A stretch of DNA of 64,000 nucleotides from Clostridiales bacterium (GTDB taxonomy: Bacteria > Bacillota > Clostridia > Peptostreptococcales > Acidaminobacteraceae), in the NCBI GenBank assembly GCA_016342415.1, contig JAEIOD010000026.1, forward strand, positions 21,818 through 85,817, given 5' to 3'. Below, piece by piece: positions 9,787 through 21,947 of the stretch; position 1 is the stretch's first letter; each line of letters starts with the position of its first letter. The position numbers and the translations under genes were made by a program. Under the pieces are notes generated by a model. That model was not told the DNA's origin. It saw only the letters and a list, made by a program, of their open reading frames with translations, and searched no databases.

Positions 9787-11859
9787 TTATTTTTTGTCGC
9801 CCATGATTTTTTCACTAATTGAATTAGGAACTTGATCATAGTGACTGAAAAGCATAGTATAGTTACCTCTACCTTGCGACTTAGATCTTAAGTCAGTAGC
9901 GTAACCGAACATCTCAGATAATGGAACATGTGCTTTAATAACTTGAGCGCCGTCCATTGATTCCATACCTTCTAATTGACCTCTACGAGAGTTAATATCT
10001 CCCATAACATCACCAAGGTATTCTTCTGGAACCACAACTTCAACTTTCATCATTGGTTCCATCAATACTGCAGCACCTTTTCTCATAGCTTCTTTGAAAG
10101 CCATAGATGCAGCAAGTTTGAATGCCATCTCAGATGAATCGACATCATGGTAAGAACCATCATATAATTCAGCTTCAACATCAACAACTTCATACCCAGC
10201 TAAGATACCATTAGATAAAGATCCTTGGATACCTTGGTTAACTGGCTCGATGTATTCTCTAGGAACAGATCCACCAGTAACAGAGTTAATGAAGTTATAA
10301 CCTTCACCAGCAGTTCTAGGTCTGAAGTGCATTTTAACATGACCATATTGACCTTTACCACCTGATTGTTTAGAGTGCTTGTACTCAATAGTAACTTCTT
10401 TAGTGATTGTTTCTTTATAAGCTACTTGAGGTGCACCAATGTTCGCTTCTACTTTAAATTCTCTTAACAATCTATCAACGATGATTTCAAGGTGAAGCTC
10501 ACCCATACCAGCGATGATAACCTGTCCAGTTTCTTCATCAGTGTAAGTCTTGAATGTAGGATCCTCTTCAGCTAACTTTGAAAGTCCTAGACCCATCTTT
10601 TCTTGAGAAGCTCTTGTTTTAGGCTCAATAGCAACTCTGATAACTGGCTCAGGGAATTCCATCGACTCAAGAACAACTAAATCATCTTGTGAACATAATG
10701 TATCACCAGTTGTTGTGAACTTAAGACCGATAGCTGCAGCGATATCTCCAGAGTAAACCTTTTTGATTTCTTCTCTTTTGTTCGCATGCATTTGCAGGAT
10801 TCTACCAACTCTTTCTTTTTTATCTTTTGTAGAGTTGAATACATAAGATCCTGAATCTAATGTTCCAGAGTAAACTCTGAAGAATGATAACTTACCTACA
10901 AAAGGATCTGTCATGATCTTAAATGCTAAAGCAGCAAATGGACCATTATCATCAGCAGGTCTTGCAATTTCCTCGTCAGTATCTGGATCAATACCTTTAA
11001 TTGCAACTACATCTGTTGGTGCTGGCATATAATCAATAACAGCGTCAAGTAAAATTTGAACACCTTTATTCTTGTATGCAGTACCACATAATACAGGTAC
11101 AATTATGTTATCAATTGTAGCAACTCTTAATGCTTTAACTAAATCATCATGAGCGATTTCTTCACCTTCAAGGTAAGACATCATCATTTCCTCATTAGTT
11201 TCAGCGATTGCTTCGATCATTTCACCTCTTTTTTCCTCAGCGATTTCCACTAAGTCAGCAGGAATGTCAACGATCTCAATGTTTTCTCCTAGGTCATCCT
11301 TATAAATATGAGCTTTCATAGTTAATAAGTTAACGATACCTTGGAAATCATCTTCAGCACCAATTGGTACTTGAATTGGAATAGCATTTGCAGATAATCT
11401 ATCTTTCATCATATCAACTACTCTGAAGAAGTCTGCACCTGTAATATCCATTTTATTCACGAATGCCATTCTAGGTACTTTATACTTAACCGCTTGTCTC
11501 CAAACTGTTTCAGACTGAGGCTCAACCCCACCCTTAGCACAAAATACTGCAACCGCGCCATCTAATACTTTTAACGATCTTTCAACTTCTACTGTGAAGT
11601 CAACGTGACCTGGTGTATCGATGATGTTGATTCTATTTTTTTTCCATTCACAAGTTGTAGCAGCAGAAGTAATTGTGATACCTCTCTCTTGCTCTTGCTC
11701 CATCCAGTCCATAGTAGCTGCACCATCATGAACCTCACCAATTTTGTGAGAAACACCAGTGTAGTACAGGATTCTTTCAGTTGTTGTTGTCTTACCAGCA
11801 TCGATATGTGCCATGATGCCGATATTTCTTGTTCTTTCTAATGGGAACTGTCTTGACAC
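9787..11859 (-). CDS. fusA: Elongation factor G
   Basis: EF-G drives translocation of tRNA and mRNA on the ribosome with GTP. The 690-residue protein has the standard G1 [29 protein letters not shown] and NKMD motifs, and the domain IV/V features [20 protein letters not shown]. Length is normal. It lies between rpsG and tuf. A second, divergent EF-G-like protein is encoded at 41400-43475; this one is clearly the canonical factor. Confidence 0.98.
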   Translation of the reverse strand: MSRQFPLERTRNIGIMAHIDAGKTTTTERILYYTGVSHKIGEVHDGAATMDWMEQEQERGITITSAATTCEWKKNRINIIDTPGHVDFTVEVERSLKVLDGAVAVFCAKGGVEPQSETVWRQAVKYKVPRMAFVNKMDITGADFFRVVDMMKDRLSANAIPIQVPIGAEDDFQGIVNLLTMKAHIYKDDLGENIEIVDIPADLVEIAEEKRGEMIEAIAETNEEMMMSYLEGEEIAHDDLVKALRVATIDNIIVPVLCGTAYKNKGVQILLDAVIDYMPAPTDVVAIKGIDPDTDEEIARPADDNGPFAALAFKIMTDPFVGKLSFFRVYSGTLDSGSYVFNSTKDKKERVGRILQMHANKREEIKKVYSGDIAAAIGLKFTTTGDTLCSQDDLVVLESMEFPEPVIRVAIEPKTRASQEKMGLGLSKLAEEDPTFKTYTDEETGQVIIAGMGELHLEIIVDRLLREFKVEANIGAPQVAYKETITKEVTIEYKHSKQSGGKGQYGHVKMHFRPRTAGEGYNFINSVTGGSVPREYIEPVNQGIQGSLSNGILAGYEVVDVEAELYDGSYHDVDSSEMAFKLAASMAFKEAMRKGAAVLMEPMMKVEVVVPEEYLGDVMGDINSRRGQLEGMESMDGAQVIKAHVPLSEMFGYATDLRSKSQGRGNYTMLFSHYDQVPNSISEKIMGDKK

Positions 11860-11897
11860 GAATTGTTCCTCCTTCCAAGACTCATTAAGCCGTCATA

Positions 11898-12368
11898 CTA
11901 GAATCTATAGTGTGCAAATGCTCTGTTAGCTTCTGCCATCTTATGTGTATCTTCTTTTTTCTTCACAGTTGCACCAGTGTTGTTTGCTGCATCCATAATT
12001 TCTTTAGCTAATCTTTCAGACATAGTTCTCTCTCCACGTTTTCTCGTGAATGTAGTTAACCATCTTAATCCTAAAGTTTGTCTTCTTACTGGACGAACTT
12101 CCATAGGAACTTGGTAGTTTGATCCACCAACTCTTCTTGATTTAACTTCTAACATAGGCATAATATTAGTCATTGCTGTTTCAAATACTTCGACAGCATC
12201 TTTACCTGTCTTCTCCGTTACCATATCAAATGCATCGTAAACGATTCTTTGAGCGGTACCTTTTTTTCCATCTAACATAATAGAGTTGATTAATTTTGCA
12301 ACTACCATACTACCATGTACTGGATCAGGTAAAACTTTTCTTACTGGAACTTTTCCTTTTCTAGGCAC
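11898..12368 (-). CDS. rpsG: 30S ribosomal protein S7
   Basis: The 156-residue protein begins [20 protein letters not shown] and has the S7 segment [21 protein letters not shown]7 starts assembly of the small-subunit head and lies near the E site. GGAGGG precedes the start. In E. coli S7 represses the str operon by binding between rpsL and rpsG; here that gap (12369-12489) also holds hairpins. Confidence 0.97.
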   Translation of the reverse strand: MPRKGKVPVRKVLPDPVHGSMVVAKLINSIMLDGKKGTAQRIVYDAFDMVTEKTGKDAVEVFETAMTNIMPMLEVKSRRVGGSNYQVPMEVRPVRRQTLGLRWLTTFTRKRGERTMSERLAKEIMDAANNTGATVKKKEDTHKMAEANRAFAHYRF

Positions 12369-12489
12369 TTTACTTCCCTCCTTAATTATAACTTTTCTTC
12401 ATCGGTACTCGACAAATTAGTATTTACTAAATGTCGCTGTGCTTTATTGACTATATGAAGCCTTTACCGAAGTAAAGGCTTTTGATGAT
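12369..12489 (-). promoter_or_regulatory. Hairpins between rpsL and rpsG
   Basis: On the minus strand the gap contains AAGCCTTTAC-TTCG-GTAAAGGCTT, a stem closed by the very stable TTCG tetraloop and with no T run after it, and then a second stem, CGACA with an inner TTAGTA paired to TACTAA and TGTCG. The first may protect or stop the upstream message; the pair lies where S7 binds in E. coli. Function is inference. Confidence 0.5.
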
Positions 12490-12909
12490 TTACTTCTTTT
12501 TCTTTGGTCTCTTAGTACCGTATTTAGATCTTGATTGGCTTCTATCAGCAACTCCTGATGTATCAAGCACACCTCTAACGATATGATATCTACAACCTGG
12601 TAAGTCTTTGATTCTACCACCACGGATTAATACAACACTATGCTCTTGCAAGTTGTGTCCTTCACCTGGGATGTAAGCTGTAACTTCTAAACCGTTTGAA
12701 AGTCTAACTCTCGCAACTTTTCTAAGGGCAGAGTTTGGCTTCTTAGGCGTAACTGTTTTAACTGAAGTACAAACACCTCTTTTTTGTGGAGATTTAGCTT
12801 TAGTAGCTTGTCTCTTTAAAGAGTTGAAACTTCTGTTTAAAGCAGGAGCAGTCGATTTCGTTTCCGATTGCTTTCTACCTTTCTTTACTAATTGGTTAAT
12901 AGTTGGCAT
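12490..12909 (-). CDS. rpsL: 30S ribosomal protein S12
   Basis: The 139-residue protein begins [13 protein letters not shown] and has the accuracy-centre motifs [15 protein letters not shown] (the lysine changed in streptomycin resistance is the wild-type K) and [16 protein letters not shown]. Sequence therefore predicts ordinary streptomycin sensitivity at this site. First ribosomal gene of the str operon, after the L7Ae-like gene. Confidence 0.97.
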   Translation of the reverse strand: MPTINQLVKKGRKQSETKSTAPALNRSFNSLKRQATKAKSPQKRGVCTSVKTVTPKKPNSALRKVARVRLSNGLEVTAYIPGEGHNLQEHSVVLIRGGRIKDLPGCRYHIVRGVLDTSGVADRSQSRSKYGTKRPKKKK

Positions 12910-12957
12910 CCATGCACCTCCTCTCGAATTTTAATTTGGTTTGAAAATATAGTCATT

Positions 12958-13206
12958 TTATTTAACAATAACTGCCGTCGCAGCACCAACGTCAATATTA
13001 CAAGCTTTGCCTAAGATCAACATGTTTTCTATATAAACTATAGGCACATTGTGTTCTTTGGCTAACTCAACAACGCTTCTAACCACATACTGCTCTGCAT
13101 CCTTTGCAATAAACAAAGCTTCCGCTTTCCCAGTACGTACTGCTTTTAGCGATTGTTTGATACCGATTTTCCTCTGTGGAGCTGTTTCTAAGTTTTTTAA
13201 ATCCAT
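12958..13206 (-). CDS. L7Ae-family RNA-binding protein (YbxF-like)
   Basis: This 82-residue protein belongs to the L7Ae/L30e/S12e family of kink-turn RNA binders: GIKQSLKAVRTGKAEALFIA and the later NVPIVYIENMLILGKACNID fit that fold. In Bacillus the homologue YbxF lies in the same place, upstream of rpsL, and binds K-turns and the ribosome in growing cells. The gene starts behind AAGGGGTG and is the first gene after the promoter at 13284-13313. Confidence 0.88.
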   Translation of the reverse strand: MDLKNLETAPQRKIGIKQSLKAVRTGKAEALFIAKDAEQYVVRSVVELAKEHNVPIVYIENMLILGKACNIDVGAATAVIVK

Positions 13207-13283
13207 AGAACACCCCTTACTTCTGATTCGTACTTTGTCGAATCCATCTTGAGCATTATATATTCAAGATAACATACTCACAC

Positions 13284-13313
13284 ATTGTAACACCCCAAAA
13301 GTATCATTGTCAA
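13284..13313 (-). promoter_or_regulatory. Promoter of the str operon
   Basis: Minus strand TTGACA (13308-13313) and TACAAT (13284-13289) with an 18-base spacer and an upstream TG (TGTTACAAT), a strong sigma-A promoter. Its -35 lies in the loop of the hairpin at 13293-13337 that follows rpoC, so termination of rpoBC and initiation of the str operon share the same DNA. Confidence 0.85.
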
Positions 13314-13337
13314 TAAAAATAACAAAATACTTTTGGG
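13293..13337 (-). terminator. Large hairpin after rpoC
   Basis: Minus strand CCCAAAAGTAT and ATACTTTTGGGG pair perfectly over 11 bases around a loop of about 22 bases. It follows the rpoC stop by about 10 bases. The bases after it (TGTTACAATG) are not a strong T run, so it may be an inefficient terminator or a message-stabilising structure that lets part of the rpoBC transcript run into the str operon. Confidence 0.55.
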
Positions 13338-13346
13338 TCTTACAAC

Positions 13347-16300
13347 TTATAAGAATACGTCTTGCATATCTATTTCATTTTTTCTTTCATAAGCAACATT
13401 TTTATATTTTCTAAGACCTGTACCAGCAGGTATTAATTTACCAATGATAACATTTTCTTTTAGTCCAAGAAGTTTATCTTCTTTACCTTTAACAGCTGCA
13501 TCCGTAAGAACTCTTGTTGTTTCCTGGAACGATGCTGCAGATAAGAATGAGTCAGTTGCTAAAGATGCTTTTGTGATACCATATAATGCTCTAGTACCTT
13601 CCATAGGCTCTTTACCCGCTTCAATAAGATTCTTATTTACCTCTTTAAACTCTTTGTAGTTGATCATACGACCTGGTAAATAATCTGAATCACCAGTCTC
13701 ATCAACTCTAATCTTAGATAACATTTGTCTTACAATAACTTCAATGTGCTTATCATCGATATCAACACCTTGAAGACGATATACAACTTGAATTTCTTTT
13801 ACTATATAAGCCTGTACACCATTTACCCCAACAACTCTTAGAATATCATGAGGATTTATCGAACCTTCAGTCAGCTTGTCTCCCGCTTTAACATAATCGC
13901 CCTCTTGAACTCTTAAACGAGATCCGAATACGATTTGAACTGCAAAAGTTTCACCAGAGTCATTAGTTATAACAGCTTCTTGTTTACGTTTAGTCTCTTG
14001 GAACGAAATACGTCCATCTATTTCAGCAATTACTGACATACCTTTTGGTTTACGACCCTCGAAAAGCTCTTCAACTCTCGGAAGACCTTGAGTAATATCG
14101 GCTCCAGCAACACCACCAGTATGGAATGTTCTCATTGTTAACTGCGTACCCGGCTCACCGATTGATTGAGCAGCAATTGTACCAACAGCCTCACCAATAT
14201 ACATTGGATGACCTGTTGCTAAGTTTTTACCATAACAAGTACAGCAAACACCGGTTTCTGCTTCACAATTTAGTACCGAACGAAGTTCAACTTCAACTAT
14301 TCCTGCTTCTACAATTGAAGCAGCAACTTTTTTACTGATCATAACATTGTGAGGTGCCAGTAATTCTCCCGTTTCAGGATGCATAAGATCCTTTACAGGA
14401 TAACGACCTTCAACTCTTTCAGCTAAACCTTCAATTACTTGACCATTTTCAGAAATATCTCTAACAACAATCCCTGTGTCAGCACCACAATCTACTTCTC
14501 TTACGATAACATCTTGCGCTACGTCAACCAGTCTTCTTGTTAAGTACCCTGAATCGGCAGTTCTAAGCGCTGTATCGGCAAGACCTTTTCTCGCACCAGT
14601 AGTCGAGATAAAGTATTCAAGTACCGACAGACCTTCACGGAAGTTTGACAAGATTGGAATCTCAACTGTTTTACCAGTTGCATTGGCCATAAGACCACGC
14701 ATCGCACCTAACTGTCTGATCTGGTTTCTCGAACCACGGGCACCGGAGTTAGCCATGATTGCAATATTGTTTAATCTAGGCATTTCTTCCATCAACTCAT
14801 TTGTTACATCTTCAGTTGTTTGAGTCCAAGTTTGAATAATACCTTCATATCTTTCATCTTCAGTTAAGAAACCACGTTTGAAAGCTGCTTGATACTTTTC
14901 AACTTTTTTTCTTGAGAGTTCTACAATTTCCCATTTGTTTTTCGGGATAACCATATCATCTACAGCAACTGTAATTGCAGATTGAGTTGAATATCTAAAT
15001 CCTAAGTCCTTGATTGAGTCCATAATTTGAGCCGTTACAGTATTGCCTGTAATCTCATAACAACTCGCAATAATATTCTCCAAATCCTTTTTAGTACATA
15101 AGAAATCAATTTCTAATCCGTAAGGATCAACTTCTCTATCAACAAATCCTAAGATTTGTGGTAATTCCGAGTTAAGGATAAAACGTCCTACAGTTGATTC
15201 AACAACTTTCCCAGGATCATTTTCATTTAATTTAATTCTAACACCCACTTTAGCATGCAAGTGAACTGAACCACTTTTATATGCTAAGTACATTTCATCA
15301 AAGTCTTTGAATATTTTACCTTCACCTAAAACACCTTCAACATGAAGTGTTAAGTAGTAGCCACCAAGAACCATATCCTGAGTAGGCGTTGTGATCGGCA
15401 AACCATCTTTTGGAGCTAAAATGTTGTTTACTGATAACATTAAGTATCTAGCTTCTGCTTGTGCTTCTACAGATAAAGGTACATGTACCGCCATCTGATC
15501 ACCATCGAAATCGGCATTGTATGCTGTACATACAAGTGGATGTAATCGAATCGCCTTACCATCTACTAACACCGGCTCAAATGCTTGGATACCAAGTCTA
15601 TGAAGCGTTGGTGCTCTATTCAGTAATACTGGGTGGTTTTTTATAACATCTTCAACAATCGGCCAAACTTCAGGTTTCGCACGCTCAACCATTCTTTTAG
15701 CACTTTTAATGTTGTGAACAATTTCTTCTTGAACCAAACGTTTCATTACGAAAGGTTTGAATAACTCTAGTGCCATCTTCTTAGGTAAACCACATTGGTA
15801 GAACTTCAGCGATGGACCAACTACGATAACCGAACGACCAGAATAGTCAACACGCTTACCTAGTAAGTTTTGTCTGAAACGACCTTGTTTACCTTTAAGC
15901 ATATCTGATAACGATCTTAATGGTCTGTTACCAGGTCCCGTTACAGGACGACCTCTTCTACCATTATCAATTAATGAATCGACCGCTTCTTGAAGCATAC
16001 GTTTTTCATTTCTAACAATAATATCAGGAGCTCCTAATTCTAAAAGTCTCTTTAAACGGTTATTTCTATTAATAACTCTTCTGTATAAGTCATTTAAGTC
16101 TGAAGTAGCGAAACGACCACCATCTAATTGAACCATAGGTCTTAAATCAGGTGGGATAACTGGTACAACATCCATTATCATCCAATCAGGGTGATTTCCA
16201 GACTCTCTAAAGTTATCTACTACTTCTAATCTTCTAATTAATTTTACTTTCTTTTGACCAGTTGCTTCTTTGTATTGAGCTCTTAATTCTTCTCTTAATA

Positions 16301-16856
16301 CTTCTAGGTCAATCTGTTGTAAAATTGTCTTTACTGATTCAGCACCCATTCCTGCTTTGAAACGGTTACCATATTGCTCTCTAGCATCACTATATTCCTT
16401 CTCAGAAAGAACTTGTTTGTGAGTTAATGCTGTGTCCCCAGACTCTGTTACAATGTAAGCAGCGAAGTATAAGATCTTCTCAAGTGATCTTGGAGACATA
16501 TCAAGCAAGATACCCATTTTTGATGGAATACCTCTAAAGTACCAAATGTGTGAAACAGGAGCTGCTAATTCAATATGTCCCATTCTTTCACGACGCACTT
16601 TAGCTTTTGTTACTTCAACGCCACAACGGTCACAAATAACCCCTTTATAACGTACTCTTTTATATTTCCCACAATGACATTCCCAGTCTTTTGTAGGTCC
16701 AAAGATTTTTTCACAGAACAAGCCCTCTTTTTCGGGCTTTAATGTTCTATAGTTAATAGTCTCTGGTTTTTTAACTTCTCCTCTAGACCAACTTCTGATC
16801 TTCTCAGGAGAGGCTAAACGAATTTTTATGGAATCAAAATTATCGAACTCTAGCAA
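13347..16856 (-). CDS. rpoC: RNA polymerase subunit beta'
   Basis: Catalytic subunit of RNA polymerase. It has the N-terminal zinc site ([20 protein letters not shown]), the active-site [12 protein letters not shown], the lid/rudder region and the second zinc site (CGADTG... [13 protein letters not shown]). The frame is open upstream to a GTG at 16889, but homologues begin M-L-[DE]-x-N-F; here TTG at 16856 gives [12 protein letters not shown] and lies eight bases behind AAGGGAG, so I prefer this TTG start (1169 residues). rpoB lies 66 bases upstream. Confidence 0.96.
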   Translation of the reverse strand: MLEFDNFDSIKIRLASPEKIRSWSRGEVKKPETINYRTLKPEKEGLFCEKIFGPTKDWECHCGKYKRVRYKGVICDRCGVEVTKAKVRRERMGHIELAAPVSHIWYFRGIPSKMGILLDMSPRSLEKILYFAAYIVTESGDTALTHKQVLSEKEYSDAREQYGNRFKAGMGAESVKTILQQIDLEVLREELRAQYKEATGQKKVKLIRRLEVVDNFRESGNHPDWMIMDVVPVIPPDLRPMVQLDGGRFATSDLNDLYRRVINRNNRLKRLLELGAPDIIVRNEKRMLQEAVDSLIDNGRRGRPVTGPGNRPLRSLSDMLKGKQGRFRQNLLGKRVDYSGRSVIVVGPSLKFYQCGLPKKMALELFKPFVMKRLVQEEIVHNIKSAKRMVERAKPEVWPIVEDVIKNHPVLLNRAPTLHRLGIQAFEPVLVDGKAIRLHPLVCTAYNADFDGDQMAVHVPLSVEAQAEARYLMLSVNNILAPKDGLPITTPTQDMVLGGYYLTLHVEGVLGEGKIFKDFDEMYLAYKSGSVHLHAKVGVRIKLNENDPGKVVESTVGRFILNSELPQILGFVDREVDPYGLEIDFLCTKKDLENIIASCYEITGNTVTAQIMDSIKDLGFRYSTQSAITVAVDDMVIPKNKWEIVELSRKKVEKYQAAFKRGFLTEDERYEGIIQTWTQTTEDVTNELMEEMPRLNNIAIMANSGARGSRNQIRQLGAMRGLMANATGKTVEIPILSNFREGLSVLEYFISTTGARKGLADTALRTADSGYLTRRLVDVAQDVIVREVDCGADTGIVVRDISENGQVIEGLAERVEGRYPVKDLMHPETGELLAPHNVMISKKVAASIVEAGIVEVELRSVLNCEAETGVCCTCYGKNLATGHPMYIGEAVGTIAAQSIGEPGTQLTMRTFHTGGVAGADITQGLPRVEELFEGRKPKGMSVIAEIDGRISFQETKRKQEAVITNDSGETFAVQIVFGSRLRVQEGDYVKAGDKLTEGSINPHDILRVVGVNGVQAYIVKEIQVVYRLQGVDIDDKHIEVIVRQMLSKIRVDETGDSDYLPGRMINYKEFKEVNKNLIEAGKEPMEGTRALYGITKASLATDSFLSAASFQETTRVLTDAAVKGKEDKLLGLKENVIIGKLIPAGTGLRKYKNVAYERKNEIDMQDVFL

Positions 16857-16922
16857 GGTTTTCGCTCCCTTCATAAGTAATCGCTTCACCTAGTGTACAT
16901 AGCAGCATAAAGCTGCTAGTAG

Positions 16923-19900
16923 TTAGTCTTCAAAATCTATGCTTAACTCATCAACCGGTATGATATCATCATCAGAAAATGCTTCTTCATCAAAATCATC
17001 TTCTACAACTTCACCAGTTTCATCTTCGATTAGAACACCATCACCAAGTTCAGCATCATTTACTATTAAATCATCTAAATCAGAAGGGTCATCTGCAAAT
17101 TCATCTGTACCCTCTTTAATTTCGATTTCGCCTGCACCTGATTTTATTACACTAACATCCAACGCAAGTGATTGGAATTCTTTAATTAATACTTTAAATG
17201 ATTCAGGAATACCTGGCTCAGGAATATTTTCACCCTTAACAATCGCTTCGTATGCCTTAACACGACCTACGACGTCATCCGACTTAACTGTTAAGATTTC
17301 CTGCAATGTATACGCAGCACCATATGCTTCAAGTGCCCATACCTCCATCTCACCAAATCTCTGTCCACCAAACTGTGCTTTACCACCTAATGGCTGTTGA
17401 GTTACAAGTGAGTACGGTCCAGTTGAACGTGCATGGATCTTATCAGCAACAAGGTGATGCAGTTTTAACATATACATGTAACCAACTGTAACAGGGTTGT
17501 CGAAGTATTCTCCCGTTCTACCATCTCTAAGATTAAGCTTACCTGATCTTGGATAACCCGCTTCATCAAGAAGATCAGAAATTTGTCCCTCTTTAGCCCC
17601 ATCAAAGGCCATAGTAGCAACGTTCCAACCCAATTTCTTAGCAGCCAATCCCAAGTGAATCTCTAATACCTGTCCGATATTCATACGCGATGGTACCCCA
17701 AGTGGGTTCAGTATGATTTGTACAGGTGTTCCATCTTCAGCAAAAGGCATATCTTCAAGTGGTAATATTTTTGAGATAACACCCTTATTACCATGACGCC
17801 CCGCCATTTTATCTCCAACGTTTATCTTACGCTTCTTAGCGATATAAACTCTTACCAGCAAGTTTACACCTGGTGACAATTCATCACCATTCTCTCTTAC
17901 AAATACTTTTACATCTACGATAATACCCGACTCACCATGAGGTGCTTTCAAAGACGTATCTCTTACTTCTCTAGCCTTCTCGCCGAAGATAGCTCTTAAT
18001 AATCTTTCTTCTGCAGTTAACTCAGTTTCACCTTTAGGTGTTACTTTACCAACCAATATATCTCCAGGTCCTATTTCAGCACCAATTCTGATAATACCAC
18101 GTTCATCTAGATCTTTAAGTGCATCTTCACCAACGTTTGGAATATCTCTAGTGATTTCTTCGGGCCCTAATTTTGTGTCTCTAGCTTCACATTCGTATTC
18201 TTCAATATGAATAGATGTCAAAGCGTCTTTTCTTACCAATTCTTCACTAAGAAGAATCGCATCCTCATAGTTGTATCCATTCCATGTCATGAATGCAATT
18301 TGCAGGTTTGTTCCTAGAGCCATCTCTCCATTATGAGTCGATGGTCCATCAGAAATTATATGACCCGCTTTAAGTTTTTGTCCCTTACTAACAAGAGGCG
18401 TTTGATTAACACACGTCCCCTGGTTTGAACGTTTAAACTTAAGAAGTTCAAATTCATCTCTTTGATGACTGTCGTCACGTTTTAACACAATTTTTGTAGC
18501 AGAGACATACTCAACAGTAGAATCAGCAGGCGCGATATTTACAGCACCCGAATCTCTTGCTGCGAAATACTCCATACCAGTACCGATAATCGGTGCTTGA
18601 GCTACTAGAAGAGGCACAGCCTGCTTCTGCATGTTCGCTCCCATTAAGGCTCTGTTGGCATCATCGTTCTCAAGGAACGGAATTAATGCTGTTGCTACAG
18701 AAATCATTTGCTGTGGTGAAACTTCCATCAAAGATACATCTTCTCTTGCGAATTCCTTGATATCTGCCTTTCTTCTACCAACAACATTCTTATTTATAAT
18801 GTAACCATTCTCATCAAGAGGCTCTGATGCAGGAATAATTACTGAATCTTTTTCTTCATCGGCACTCATGTATCTAATCTCGCCAGTCGCACGACCAGTT
18901 CCTTTTTCAACAACATTATAAGGTGCCTCTACGAATCCATACTCGTTGATTTCGGCAAAAATACTTAAGTTACCAATCAAACCAATGTTTGGACCCTCAG
19001 GTGTTTCAATCGGACACATTCTTCCATAATGAGAATAATGAACGTCACGTACCTCAAATCCAGCTCTTTCTCTCGAAAGACCACCTGGACCTAAAGCTGA
19101 TAATCTTCTTAAGTTTGTAAGCTCAGCAAGTGGATTGTTTTGATCCATGAACTGAGACAACTGCGAACTACCAAAGAATTCCTTAATAGCTGCTGTAACA
19201 GGACGAATGTTAATAAGCGCCTGTGGTGTAATTGCTTCCATATCTTGAATTGTCATTCTTTCACGAACAACTCTTTCCATTCTAGATAGACCAATTCTAA
19301 ATTGGTTTTGTAAAAGCTCACCAACTGAACGAATTCTTCTGTTACCTAAGTGGTCAATATCATCTGTACGACCGATATTTTGAGCCAAGTTTAAAATGTA
19401 GCTAAATGATGCGATAATATCATCAACGATAATATTTTTAGGCACCAAACGATCATTAGATTCATCTTTCTTACGATCTTTTTTTGCATTCAAATTAATC
19501 TGTTCAACAATATCGTCTTCATCAGTGTAATTTTCTAAAATGTGCATCAATGAAGGATAATGTACTTTACCTTTAACTTTAATCCCATCATATGAAACAT
19601 ACTTGTCCAAATCTACGAAATGACTACCAACAACTTTTACTTCTTCGCCTTCAGGATTGATAACATTAACAACTTTTACTCCGGCGTTTTCAACAACAAA
19701 AGCATCAGCTTCTGATAGCTTATGTCCTTCTTCAAAAAGGATTTCACCTGTTCTAGGATCAACAATACTTTCTGTTATAACCGTTTCCATAATACGATCA
19801 GCAACACCTAATTTTTTGTTGTATTTATAACGACCAACTTTTGCAAGGTCGTATCTCTTATCATCAAATAGAAGAGAGAACAACAAACTCTTAGCGTTAT

Positions 19901-20642
19901 CCACGTTAGGCGGCTCACCTGGACGTAACTTTTTGTAGATTTCAACTAAAGCTTCATCTTGAGAAGTTGTTGAATCTTTTTCTAAAGTTCTTAATAATCT
20001 TTCAGACTCACCAAAAATACCGATGATTTCATGATCAGTTTCGAAACCTAAAGCTCTTATTAAAACAGTTGCAGGTAACTTTCTTGTACGATCAATCCTA
20101 ACTGAAATAATATCATTAGAATCAGTTTCATACTCTAACCATGCACCACGATTCGGGATTACAGTTGTAGAATACAATTTAGAACCAACTTTATCAAATT
20201 TCATATCATAGTATGGTCCTGGTGAACGTACCAATTGCGAAACAATTACACGTTCTGCTCCGTTAATAACAAAAGTTCCTTTTGTTGTCATCATAGGGAA
20301 GTCACCCATGAAAACTTTTTGCTCTTTAACTTCGCCAGTTTCCTTGTTAATGAACCTTACCTGAACCTTTAACGGTTTAGCATAAGTTACATCTCTATCT
20401 TTACATTCTTCGATATCATACTTTGCCTTGTCTTCTAATTCGTAATCAACAAATTCCAACACTAAGTTTTCCGTATAATCTTTGATCGGTGAAATGTCAT
20501 TGAAAGCTTCCATTAATCCTGTTTCTAAGAACCATCTAAATGATTTCTTTTGTACTTCAACTAGATTAGGTTTTTCAATTACATCTTTAACCTTTGAAAA
20601 ACTCATTCTTTCAGCATTTCCAAGTTGTATAGGTTGCGGCAT
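16923..20642 (-). CDS. rpoB: RNA polymerase subunit beta
   Basis: Subunit beta binds the DNA-RNA hybrid and, with beta', forms the catalytic centre. The rifampicin region reads [20 protein letters not shown] then [17 protein letters not shown], with the residues usually changed in resistance (Q, D, H replaced here by N in DQNNPL) noteworthy: the common bacterial [22 protein letters not shown] has T and H where this has N and N-L. The C-terminus carries the usual acidic tail. Start may be ATG 20642 or TTG 20645; AGGGGTG supports both. Confidence 0.97.
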   Translation of the reverse strand: MPQPIQLGNAERMSFSKVKDVIEKPNLVEVQKKSFRWFLETGLMEAFNDISPIKDYTENLVLEFVDYELEDKAKYDIEECKDRDVTYAKPLKVQVRFINKETGEVKEQKVFMGDFPMMTTKGTFVINGAERVIVSQLVRSPGPYYDMKFDKVGSKLYSTTVIPNRGAWLEYETDSNDIISVRIDRTRKLPATVLIRALGFETDHEIIGIFGESERLLRTLEKDSTTSQDEALVEIYKKLRPGEPPNVDNAKSLLFSLLFDDKRYDLAKVGRYKYNKKLGVADRIMETVITESIVDPRTGEILFEEGHKLSEADAFVVENAGVKVVNVINPEGEEVKVVGSHFVDLDKYVSYDGIKVKGKVHYPSLMHILENYTDEDDIVEQINLNAKKDRKKDESNDRLVPKNIIVDDIIASFSYILNLAQNIGRTDDIDHLGNRRIRSVGELLQNQFRIGLSRMERVVRERMTIQDMEAITPQALINIRPVTAAIKEFFGSSQLSQFMDQNNPLAELTNLRRLSALGPGGLSRERAGFEVRDVHYSHYGRMCPIETPEGPNIGLIGNLSIFAEINEYGFVEAPYNVVEKGTGRATGEIRYMSADEEKDSVIIPASEPLDENGYIINKNVVGRRKADIKEFAREDVSLMEVSPQQMISVATALIPFLENDDANRALMGANMQKQAVPLLVAQAPIIGTGMEYFAARDSGAVNIAPADSTVEYVSATKIVLKRDDSHQRDEFELLKFKRSNQGTCVNQTPLVSKGQKLKAGHIISDGPSTHNGEMALGTNLQIAFMTWNGYNYEDAILLSEELVRKDALTSIHIEEYECEARDTKLGPEEITRDIPNVGEDALKDLDERGIIRIGAEIGPGDILVGKVTPKGETELTAEERLLRAIFGEKAREVRDTSLKAPHGESGIIVDVKVFVRENGDELSPGVNLLVRVYIAKKRKINVGDKMAGRHGNKGVISKILPLEDMPFAEDGTPVQIILNPLGVPSRMNIGQVLEIHLGLAAKKLGWNVATMAFDGAKEGQISDLLDEAGYPRSGKLNLRDGRTGEYFDNPVTVGYMYMLKLHHLVADKIHARSTGPYSLVTQQPLGGKAQFGGQRFGEMEVWALEAYGAAYTLQEILTVKSDDVVGRVKAYEAIVKGENIPEPGIPESFKVLIKEFQSLALDVSVIKSGAGEIEIKEGTDEFADDPSDLDDLIVNDAELGDGVLIEDETGEVVEDDFDEEAFSDDDIIPVDELSIDFED

Positions 20643-20645
20643 CAA

Positions 20646-20785
20646 CTGTTCACCCCTTAAGCAATTTTTTATTGTTTATTTTAAGAGAATCTTCATTCTC
20701 TTTACGTTAAAAATCATGACAAATAGTCGATACTCTTTTTTGCACCTTTTAAACGCGCAAAAAGACATATCGCTACTTATGCCAT
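20646..20785 (-). promoter_or_regulatory. rpoB 5' leader with hairpins
   Basis: About 140 bases lie between the predicted start site and rpoB. On the minus strand they form TTTTTGCGC paired with GTGCAAAAA and AAGAGAAT paired with GATTCTCTT. No gene and no recognised riboswitch is visible. Long leaders before rpoB are common sites for control of RNA polymerase synthesis; any role here is inference. Confidence 0.4.
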
Positions 20786-20791
20786 TTTAAA

Positions 20792-20820
20792 ACTATATCA
20801 TATAAGCCGTTGTTCGTCAA
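20792..20820 (-). promoter_or_regulatory. rpoBC promoter
   Basis: Minus strand TTGACG (20815-20820) and TATAGT (20792-20797) with a 17-base spacer. It lies between the rplL terminator and rpoB, so rpoBC can be transcribed independently of the rplJL unit. Confidence 0.8.
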
Positions 20821-20879
20821 TGATTTTGTGTATTAATTATACCTATATATTATTGATCTAATCAAAGGTTCACATAAAG

Positions 20880-20913
20880 AAAAAAATGGATTTCATTAAT
20901 GAAATCCATTTTT
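20880..20913 (-). terminator. Terminator after rplL
   Basis: Minus strand AATGGATTTCAT and ATGAAATCCATT pair around a two-base loop and are followed by a run of T residues. It separates rplJL from rpoBC, which in many bacteria are joined only by read-through. Confidence 0.85.
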
Positions 20914-20930
20914 ATGAAATTAATTTGATG

Positions 20931-21296
20931 TTACTTAAGCTCTACAGCAGCTCCAGCTTCTTCTAACTTAGCTTTCATAGCTTCAGCTTCTTCTTTAGTA
21001 ACGCCTTCTTTGATTGCGCCTGGTGCTTCATCAACTAATGCTTTAGCTTCTTTAAGTCCTAAACCAGTGATTTCTCTAACAACTTTGATAACGCCAATTT
21101 TCTTAGCGCCAGCGTTAGCTAAAATTACGTCGAACTCAGTTTGTTCTTCAGCTCCACCAGCATCAGCACCACCAGCAGCAACAACTACAGGAGCAGCAGC
21201 AGATACGCCAAACTCATCTTCACAAGCTTTTACTAATTCGTTTAATTCTAATACAGTCATTTCCTTAATTGCATCAATAATTTGCTCTTTGTTCAT
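20931..21296 (-). CDS. rplL: 50S ribosomal protein L7/L12
   Basis: The 121-residue protein has the N-terminal dimerisation helix, an alanine-glycine hinge at about residues 35-50 and the C-terminal factor-binding domain with [20 protein letters not shown]. It forms the stalk that recruits EF-Tu and EF-G. It follows rplJ by 21 bases; several copies bind one L10. Confidence 0.97.
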   Translation of the reverse strand: MNKEQIIDAIKEMTVLELNELVKACEDEFGVSAAAPVVVAAGGADAGGAEEQTEFDVILANAGAKKIGVIKVVREITGLGLKEAKALVDEAPGAIKEGVTKEEAEAMKAKLEEAGAAVELK

Positions 21297-21317
21297 AATA
21301 CACCTCCGAATAATTTA

Positions 21318-21902
21318 TTATGCTTCTTCTGTTGTTTCAACAGATTCAGCTTGTTCTACAGATTCTTCAACAGGAGCTTCAACAGCTTCCGGTTGTACAT
21401 TTGCTTCGCCTTCTTCAACTCTCTTATCAACGATATTCTTTACTAAGTAAGCAAAGTTCGAAACAGGAGCTTGGAATGAACCAACAAGTCTTGAAAGTAA
21501 TACTTCTCTTGATGGGATATCAGCGATTTCGATAATTTTAACATTATCATAGTATTCGCCTTCAACAACACCAGCTTTTAATTCTAAGTTAGAATGGTTT
21601 TTAGCGAAATCTTTAACGATTTTTGCAGGCGTTACAGGATCTTCGTATCCAAAAGCTACTGCGTTTGGACCAGCAAGATCTGCTGTTAAACCTTCGAAAG
21701 AACTTTCTTTAATTGCTAATTTCATTAAGTTGTTCTTATAAACTTTATACTCAACACCAGCTTCTCTGAATTTAGTTCTTAACTCAGTTGCTTCTGCAAC
21801 TGTAAGACCTCTATAATCCACAAGAATTGCTGACTTAGCATTCGAAAACTTTTCACGAATTTCTTCAACTACTACTTTTTTGTTTTCAAAGTTTTGAGAC
21901 AT
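21318..21902 (-). CDS. rplJ: 50S ribosomal protein L10
   Basis: L10 is the base of the L7/L12 stalk. The first 170 residues are typical (VDYRGLTVAEATELRTKFRE, then VEYKVYKNNLMKLA). The last 25 residues form an acidic, glutamate-rich tail beyond the helix that binds L7/L12, longer than in most Gram-positive homologues. Control is probably through the L10 leader upstream. Confidence 0.96.
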   Translation of the reverse strand: MSQNFENKKVVVEEIREKFSNAKSAILVDYRGLTVAEATELRTKFREAGVEYKVYKNNLMKLAIKESSFEGLTADLAGPNAVAFGYEDPVTPAKIVKDFAKNHSNLELKAGVVEGEYYDNVKIIEIADIPSREVLLSRLVGSFQAPVSNFAYLVKNIVDKRVEEGEANVQPEAVEAPVEESVEQAESVETTEEA

Positions 21903-21947
21903 TTGTCCACCTCCTTGTTCAGATTTAGGGAATTCACCGAATATCTT

